Assembly (NCBI RefSeq): GCF_022369435.1
Contig: NZ_CP059597.1
Location: 1,449,383-1,513,382, forward strand
Direction of reading: 5' to 3'
From: Campylobacter sp. RM10537
GTDB taxonomy: Bacteria; Campylobacterota; Campylobacteria; Campylobacterales; Campylobacteraceae
DNA: 64,000 nt
Shown: piece after piece, positions 58,573-64,000 of the stretch
How the letters are laid out: every line of letters begins with the position of its first letter
Position numbering within the stretch: position 1 is the first letter of the stretch
The notes under the pieces: model-generated
The model's input: only the letters and a program-made list of their open reading frames with translations
Told to the model about the DNA's origin: nothing
Database searches by the model: none
Position numbers and translations under genes: made by a program

Positions 58573-60501
58573 TTACAAAAAAATTATATTGTCTTTGAAA
58601 CCATAGGTTTTCATATCGCCGCGACCGCCTGTTCCTGCTTCACCTACTACTATGTTACCAGAGTTAGCAGTCACTTTGAAAAGATTGCCGCCGATTTCTT
58701 CAAGTCCTGAGTTATTTGCTACAGAAGCCATAGCCATTTTTGCAACGGCAAAGGTTTTACCATTGGTAAATTCACCTAAGATATTTCCTTTATCATCTAC
58801 ACGTATAGCATCTGGTTTTAAATTTCCAGATGGATAACCATCGGTTGCTTGGCTTGTGAGTGCTGAAGCTGAATTTGAGCTTACAAGACCATCATTAGCA
58901 CCACTTGTACCAAAGCTGAGTTTGATTTGTTGATTTGGTGCTGCACCGTTGTTTGGTGAGAAATTTAGGGTTCTAGGACTGTATGAAGATAAAGATCCAT
59001 CATTGTTAAATCTTGCTGTTCCTACAACAATATTGCTTGGGCCTTCACCTGTGGTATTAATCTCAGCAGGTTCAGGAACACGGATGATCATTTGCCATTC
59101 ATTTCCTCCATCTTGAGTGGTGCTTTGTTTTACAAATTGTACTTCTAGGGTGTGTTTAGAACCTAAAGAATCATAAATTTCAAGTCCGGCTGAGAAAGCA
59201 CTCAAGAAAAGTTGTTCGCTTTTTCTGTTGCTATTGCCTACATTTAAATTTCCATCAAAACCTTTAAAGATATTAGTAAAGGCTTCGTTAGTGCTTACTT
59301 TACCATCTGAATCTGTATAAGAAGTGATATTGAAATTAATATTATGAGCTTTTCTTTGAGTTTGAGTTTGACCATTATAACCTGGTCTGTCTGGTTGCTC
59401 ACTAGGATTAGATATTATAAATTCTCCGCTTGTGCTTATGGTTACTTTTACACCTTCATTTAGATCGCTACCATCGACTTCAAAGCCACCACTACCATCA
59501 TAATCAACCCCATATCTGGCATCTCTTTGTAAGAGCTCTCTTAGATCTTCGGTGGTATGAAAGATTCTCGCATCAGTATTTCTTAAACCCCCTTGTATAG
59601 CATCATAATAATTTTTAGAGGCAGGATCAGTAGGAGCTTGTTGACCGGTGCCTGCTTCAAATCCTTTTCCTCCATCAGGATTATACATAGGAGATAAATT
59701 TTGCTGGGAAGAGCTATAGATATATTTATGAGCTGTGATGATTTCTACATGATTATTTACTCGACCCTCCATCAGGTTATCATTAAACCAATCACTATCT
59801 TGACCTGCTTGAGTTAATTGGACTGTAAATTTTTTATTATCTTCACTCCAAGTAAGATTTTGATGTTCACCTGCTTCATTGCCTGCATTTACCACTAAAT
59901 TGATATTTTTCATATTATCGGTGGTGCCATTTGAATTGTCATTAACAAATTCTATACCGCTACCATCAGCTGTTTTAACAGCTTTTACTCCTGTGCCATC
60001 TCGGCTATCATTTGGAACAGTAAAAGTATTAATATAAGCTACGGCTTCATCAATGCTTTTAATAGTTGAATTTTGGATATGAACTCCGTTTAAAGTGATA
60101 TCTAAAGTTACAGGATTATCCGTATTTCCCCAAAAAATAATATCATTTTGAGTTACATGATTAGTTTCATCAAAAACAGTACCTTTTTCAGTAGTAAATT
60201 TCGCATCAGCGTAAGATACCCAAATGCCTTGGCCTTCTCGTAAATTTAGTCCTGTTCCACTTCCATTAAATAAAGAAGCACAATCAACCCCTTTTTCAGT
60301 AACTTCAACTGAATTTTTAGAAGTGGTGTAAAATTGGGTGATGCCTGTGTCGTTTTCGTCTTTGGTTTCGCCAGTTTTTTTATTGTAACCATGGACTGAA
60401 TCAAGAGCATATATAGGGGTTTTTGCTGTGCCTATGTTTAGACCGCTGTTTAGGTTTGCTTTAATGGCTACTTCGGTTGATTTTGCGGCGGGGATATGCA
60501 T
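58573..60501 (-). pseudogene. flgE: Promoterless partial flgE copy (candidate silent hook cassette)
   Basis: An unbroken 642-codon frame matching FlgE residues from about 163 to 797, but lacking the N-terminal rod motif, the C-terminal helix that polymerises the hook, a ribosome site and a promoter. Its first ATG is an internal FlgE Met; upstream the frame runs only to a stop near 60618. After residue KT the C-terminus becomes unrelated (YGFKDNIIFL). It cannot make a hook protein by itself. The core (60214-59554) differs strongly from flgE, while both flanks look identical. No frameshift or stop despite the presumed silence. Confidence 0.85.
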
Positions 60502-60574
60502 ACCTGGATCGATGAAGATGTTTTGAGGGGATCTTGATGAATCGATGCTTTGAGTATCCCAGTTGATATTCCAA
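58605..60574 (-). repeat. Large direct repeat, copy A (silent)
   Basis: 1970 nt, repeated at 60908-62886. The arms 58605-59553 (949 nt) and 60215-60574 (360 nt) look base-identical to copy B by eye; the middle 661 nt is divergent. Confidence 0.85.
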
Positions 60575-60767
60575 ATGAATCGATGCTTTTTATAATTTTT
60601 TTCAAAATTATTTGCAACTCACTCTAAAAAGAGCGAGTTAGCAATAATTTTGAAGGCAGTCAAGTCCAATCCAGTATTACAAATCTACCAGAAAATAGAC
60701 TTGTAAAGCAAGATTAGTTTCCCACAAAAGTGGGAAAAATTTTATAAAGAATCAAAAGATCAAAAAT
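60575..60767. other. Palindrome-rich spacer between the two hook-gene copies
   Basis: Starts at the break point with a second copy of a 15-nt flgE piece (ATGAATCGATGCTTT, 60537-60551 and 60575-60589). Next is a long hairpin at 60601-60654 (12-bp outer stem TTCAAAATTATT/AATAATTTTGAA, then 5 bp and 4 bp inside), then an inverted repeat CAAGTC/GACTTG (60661-60703) and the hairpin 60718-60737. No open frame. It may end transcripts, or mark how the duplication arose. Confidence 0.7.
60718..60737. terminator. Hairpin after flgE
   Basis: TTTCCCAC and GTGGGAAA with an AAAA loop, 8-bp stem, 31 nt past the flgE stop; T-rich on its upstream side only, so its terminator role is tentative. Confidence 0.5.
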
Positions 60768-63299
60768 TTATTGTTTCAATTGGATCAAAGTTTGAAGCAT
60801 TTGATCACTCGTTGAAATGGTTTTTGAGTTTGCTTGATAACCTCTTTGGATGATGATAAGTTCTGTCAAAGAACGACTCAAATCCACATTTGACATTTCA
60901 AGCGCCGAGGTTTTCATATCGCCGCGACCGCCTGTTCCTGCTTCACCTACTACTATGTTACCAGAGTTAGCAGTCACTTTGAAAAGATTGCCGCCGATTT
61001 CTTCAAGTCCTGAGTTATTTGCTACAGAAGCCATAGCCATTTTTGCAACGGCAAAGGTTTTACCATTGGTAAATTCACCTAAGATATTTCCTTTATCATC
61101 TACACGTATAGCATCTGGTTTTAAATTTCCAGATGGATAACCATCGGTTGCTTGGCTTGTGAGTGCTGAAGCTGAATTTGAGCTTACAAGACCATCATTA
61201 GCACCACTTGTACCAAAGCTGAGTTTGATTTGTTGATTTGGTGCTGCACCGTTGTTTGGTGAGAAATTTAGGGTTCTAGGACTGTATGAAGATAAAGATC
61301 CATCATTGTTAAATCTTGCTGTTCCTACAACAATATTGCTTGGGCCTTCACCTGTGGTATTAATCTCAGCAGGTTCAGGAACACGGATGATCATTTGCCA
61401 TTCATTTCCTCCATCTTGAGTGGTGCTTTGTTTTACAAATTGTACTTCTAGGGTGTGTTTAGAACCTAAAGAATCATAAATTTCAAGTCCGGCTGAGAAA
61501 GCACTCAAGAAAAGTTGTTCGCTTTTTCTGTTGCTATTGCCTACATTTAAATTTCCATCAAAACCTTTAAAGATATTAGTAAAGGCTTCGTTAGTGCTTA
61601 CTTTACCATCTGAATCTGTATAAGAAGTGATATTGAAATTAATATTATGAGCTTTTCTTTGAGTTTGAGTTTGACCATTATAACCTGGTCTGTCTGGTTG
61701 CTCACTAGGATTAGATATTATAAATTCTCCGCTTGTGCTTATGGTTACTTTTACACCTTCATTTAGATCGCTACCATCGACTTCAAAGCCACCACTACCA
61801 TCATAATCAACCCCATATCTGGCATCTCTTTGTAAGAGCTCTCTTAGATCTTCGGTAGTATGGAAAGTTCTTTGATCGGTATTTAAATAAGAACCATTCA
61901 TTGCTAATCTATAATTATTTTCAGCTGTTCCTGAAGTATTCTCTAATGCAGTATTATAATTTGCTCCACTATCTGGATTATATAAAGGAGGAAGATCGAC
62001 TGGAGAAGAAGTATAAACGTATTTATGGGCTGTTACGATATGAATATTATGTGTTTTATCTTTACCGTCACCTTGTATCCAATGTGTTCCATTATCATTA
62101 ACACTTCCTACGGGATTAGTATTATCCCAATCAAATATATCACTTTCGTTATCTTTTTTAGTTTTTATATTCCATAATTCACCGGCTGTATTAGCATTAT
62201 TAACAGTTAAGTCGATATTTTTCATATTATCGGTGGTACCATCAGCATTGGTATTTATAAAGTCTATGCCTGTGCCATCTTTATTTTTAACGGCTTTTAC
62301 ACCTGTGCCTTCTCGGCTATCGGTTGGAACAGTATAGGTATTGATATATCTTATAGCTTCATCAATGCCTGTGATATTATCGTTTTGAATATGAATTCCA
62401 TTTATGGTAATATCTAATTTTGTGGGCTTACTAGTATCACCCCAAAAAATAACATTATCTTGATTTTTAACACTATTTTTATCAAAACCATTTCCACCTT
62501 GGGTGCTGAATTTAGCATCAGCATAGGATACCCAAATGCCTTGGCCTTCTCGTAAATTTAGTCCTGTTCCACTTCCATTAAATAAAGAAGCACAATCAAC
62601 CCCTTTTTCAGTAACTTCAACTGAATTTTTAGAAGTGGTGTAAAATTGGGTGATGCCTGTGTCGTTTTCGTCTTTGGTTTCGCCAGTTTTTTTATTGTAA
62701 CCATGGACTGAATCAAGAGCATATATAGGGGTTTTTGCTGTGCCTATGTTTAGACCGCTGTTTAGGTTTGCTTTAATGGCTACTTCGGTTGATTTTGCGG
62801 CGGGGATATGCATACCTGGATCGATGAAGATGTTTTGAGGGGATCTTGATGAATCGATGCTTTGAGTATCCCAGTTGATATTCCAACCTTGGACAACATA
62901 ACCTGCGTTATTGACAAAATTTCCATAAGCATCAAGTTTGAAATCCCCACTTCTTGTAAGGTAATTTGTCAAACCTCCATCATCACTCACCATAAAAAAT
63001 CCATCACCATTGATCGCAACGTCGGTATTTTTATCGGTAGTTTGAATCGATCCTTGAGAATGAATTCTTGTCGTAGAACTCACAGAAACACCTAAACCAA
63101 TTTGAAGTGGATTTTGTCCGCCTCTACCATCAGTTGGCGCTGTAGCAATCTTAACAGTTTGGCTAAACATGGTTCCAAAATCAGCACGAGAATACTTAAA
63201 ACCTGTTGTATTAACGTTAGAGATGTTATTACCTTCAACATCCATTGCTGTTTGATGTGCTTGAAGTCCGCTCACTCCGGACCAAAGTGATCTCATCAT
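60768..63299 (-). CDS. flgE: Flagellar hook protein FlgE (expressed copy)
   Basis: 843 aa, the length of the large Campylobacter hook protein. N-terminal D0 motif MMRSLWSGVSGLQAHQ with NNISNVNTTGFKYSRADF; C-terminal LTELIIIQRGYQANSKTIST with ISTSDQMLQTLIQLKQ, the paired helices that build the hook core. Residues about 258-481 form the surface-exposed region, divergent from the neighbouring cassette. Two adjacent ATG codons follow AAGGATT. A near-perfect sigma-54 promoter (63356-63373) drives it, as for hook genes in Campylobacter. Confidence 0.95.
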   Translation of the reverse strand: MMRSLWSGVSGLQAHQTAMDVEGNNISNVNTTGFKYSRADFGTMFSQTVKIATAPTDGRGGQNPLQIGLGVSVSSTTRIHSQGSIQTTDKNTDVAINGDGFFMVSDDGGLTNYLTRSGDFKLDAYGNFVNNAGYVVQGWNINWDTQSIDSSRSPQNIFIDPGMHIPAAKSTEVAIKANLNSGLNIGTAKTPIYALDSVHGYNKKTGETKDENDTGITQFYTTSKNSVEVTEKGVDCASLFNGSGTGLNLREGQGIWVSYADAKFSTQGGNGFDKNSVKNQDNVIFWGDTSKPTKLDITINGIHIQNDNITGIDEAIRYINTYTVPTDSREGTGVKAVKNKDGTGIDFINTNADGTTDNMKNIDLTVNNANTAGELWNIKTKKDNESDIFDWDNTNPVGSVNDNGTHWIQGDGKDKTHNIHIVTAHKYVYTSSPVDLPPLYNPDSGANYNTALENTSGTAENNYRLAMNGSYLNTDQRTFHTTEDLRELLQRDARYGVDYDGSGGFEVDGSDLNEGVKVTISTSGEFIISNPSEQPDRPGYNGQTQTQRKAHNINFNITSYTDSDGKVSTNEAFTNIFKGFDGNLNVGNSNRKSEQLFLSAFSAGLEIYDSLGSKHTLEVQFVKQSTTQDGGNEWQMIIRVPEPAEINTTGEGPSNIVVGTARFNNDGSLSSYSPRTLNFSPNNGAAPNQQIKLSFGTSGANDGLVSSNSASALTSQATDGYPSGNLKPDAIRVDDKGNILGEFTNGKTFAVAKMAMASVANNSGLEEIGGNLFKVTANSGNIVVGEAGTGGRGDMKTSALEMSNVDLSRSLTELIIIQRGYQANSKTISTSDQMLQTLIQLKQ
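60908..62886 (-). repeat. Large direct repeat, copy B (inside flgE)
   Basis: 1979 nt corresponding to FlgE residues about 138-797. Arms 60908-61856 and 62527-62886 match copy A; the 670-nt core between them is 9 nt longer than copy A's, keeping the reading frame. Confidence 0.85.
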
Positions 63300-63355
63300 G
63301 ATTGAATCCTTTATAAAATATTGCTTTTAACGCATTCGCGTTTATGCAATTTTAT

Positions 63356-63373
63356 AAGCAAGTTCTGTTCCAA
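63356..63373 (-). promoter_or_regulatory. flgE: Sigma-54 promoter of flgE
   Basis: The minus strand reads TTGGAACAGAACTTGCTT: GG, ten bases, GC. Predicted transcription start near 63346, leader about 47 nt. Only the full-length flgE has it; copy A has none. Confidence 0.9.
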
Positions 63374-63430
63374 CTTTTGAAATTTTTGAGATAAATATAA
63401 GAAATTTTTTGAAATTTTAAAAATATAGCC

Positions 63431-63907
63431 TTAAACTCTTATTCTTAAATTTGCAGCATGAGTTAAGGCTACTGCTATAGCATCTGTGATATCTAAAGGC
63501 TTGATTTCTTTACTTAGTCCTAAAAGTCTTTTTACCATAAAGGCAACTTGTTCTTTTGTGGCTTTTGCCTTACCTGTGACGGCTTTTTTAACTTGTAAAG
63601 GGGTGTATTCTGCAAAATCTCCATGAATTTGTAAAATTTTTAAACTCAAAGCCCCGCGAAATTGCGCGAGTTTTAAAACGGTTTTTGGATTGTAAGCGAA
63701 AAAAATATCTTCTATAGCTACCTCATCAAATTGATGTGTTTTAAAGATCAGATCTAAACCTTCGCAAAGCTCTGTGATTTGATATTGTAAAGTGCTAGGC
63801 TTGATTTTAATGAGTCCTGCTTCTATCAATACATTTTTATTTTTATCCGCTTCTATAATAGCATAACCACAATTTCTTGAACCTGGATCAATCCCTAAAA
63901 TTTTCAT
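63431..63907 (-). CDS. ruvC: Holliday junction resolvase RuvC
   Basis: 158 aa; catalytic acids visible as Asp7 (GIDPGS), Glu in [14 protein letters not shown], and Asp pair in [13 protein letters not shown]. Cuts Holliday junctions during recombination. Confidence 0.96.
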   Translation of the reverse strand: MKILGIDPGSRNCGYAIIEADKNKNVLIEAGLIKIKPSTLQYQITELCEGLDLIFKTHQFDEVAIEDIFFAYNPKTVLKLAQFRGALSLKILQIHGDFAEYTPLQVKKAVTGKAKATKEQVAFMVKRLLGLSKEIKPLDITDAIAVALTHAANLRIRV

Positions 63908-64000
63908 AACTAGCCTTAATTAAAGATAAATAAAGATTTTAACCTTTTTTTATAAAATTTAAGATAAAATTTATACAATTAAAAAATTCAAAGAGAGATT

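Noticed and set aside
58573..60501. Treating copy A as a second functional hook gene
   Set aside because: It lacks promoter, RBS, start and both polymerisation termini, so the product could not assemble.
60601..60654. Insertion-sequence end between the flgE copies
   Set aside because: No transposase frame, no target duplication and no terminal repeat pair flanking a mobile unit.
61901..62101. Plus-strand Tyr/Leu-rich frame inside the flgE core
   Set aside because: An antisense shadow of the flgE core; no promoter or RBS.

Overview
The window is AT-rich DNA from a Campylobacter close to C. jejuni/C. coli. Evidence for this: very low GC, GTG/TTG starts with AAGGA-type ribosome sites, extended TATAAT -10 boxes without clear -35 boxes, two near-perfect sigma-54 promoters, a poly-G contingency tract, and protein sequences that I recognise as the jejuni-group IscS, hemerythrin, EptC, CgpA, S10 operon, RNase J and FlgE. 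From memory, several blocks match C. jejuni NCTC 11168 but are joined in a different order (about Cj0240-0259, Cj0264-0265 plus a Tlp, Cj1669-1688, the S10 operon, Cj0025/Cj0029, Cj1709-1714, Cj1721-1731). Species cannot be fixed from the sequence alone.

Layout. 1-13.1 kb: 5' part of iscS, a hemerythrin-like protein, a sigma-54-controlled 387-aa protein, rpmI-rplT, a FIST-domain chemoreceptor ending in a G10 tract, an HDOD protein, a tiny acidic protein, moaC with a DUF493 gene, a coiled-coil protein, xth, eptC-dgkA-wHTH, and pyrC. 13.4-18.8 kb: a Tat-exported molybdopterin reductase with its cytochrome c, and a dCache chemoreceptor. 18.8-20.7 kb: a degraded zone and an orphan 359-aa gene next to five tRNA genes. 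21.2-34.6 kb: exported DNA ligase, cgpA, an FtsB-like gene, eno, recA, an MqnA/MqnD-family gene, fliQ, murB, cysQ, an antiporter, bioB, topA, and an MFS transporter. 35.1-44.9 kb: the S10-spc ribosomal operon from rpsJ to secY on the minus strand, driven by a TTGACT-18-TATACT promoter. 45.3-53.3 kb: a dicarboxylate/cystine-type symporter, exported asparaginase, rluB, rnj, rsmA, a nucleosidase-like gene, rlmN and a 35-aa membrane peptide. 53.4-55.6 kb: an accessory stretch with a RelE-like pair and a CAP10-type glycosyltransferase interleaved with four tRNA genes. 55.8-63.9 kb: a hypothetical protein, an oxidoreductase, an outer-membrane barrel protein, queF, a flgE-like cassette, intact flgE and ruvC.

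The most striking structure is at 58.6-63.3 kb. The hook gene flgE sits beside a promoterless, startless partial copy. The two copies share arms that look base-identical (949 and 360 nt), but the 661/670-nt core between the arms, which encodes the surface-exposed middle of the hook protein, is clearly divergent. The two copies are separated by a palindrome-rich spacer. This is the geometry of an expression locus plus a silent donor cassette, suggesting hook-protein variation by gene conversion. A second variable locus is the G10 tract at the extreme 3' end of the FIST chemoreceptor, whose length changes should swap the receptor's C-terminal tail. Many convergent gene pairs share one hairpin that overlaps the stop codons, showing strong compaction.
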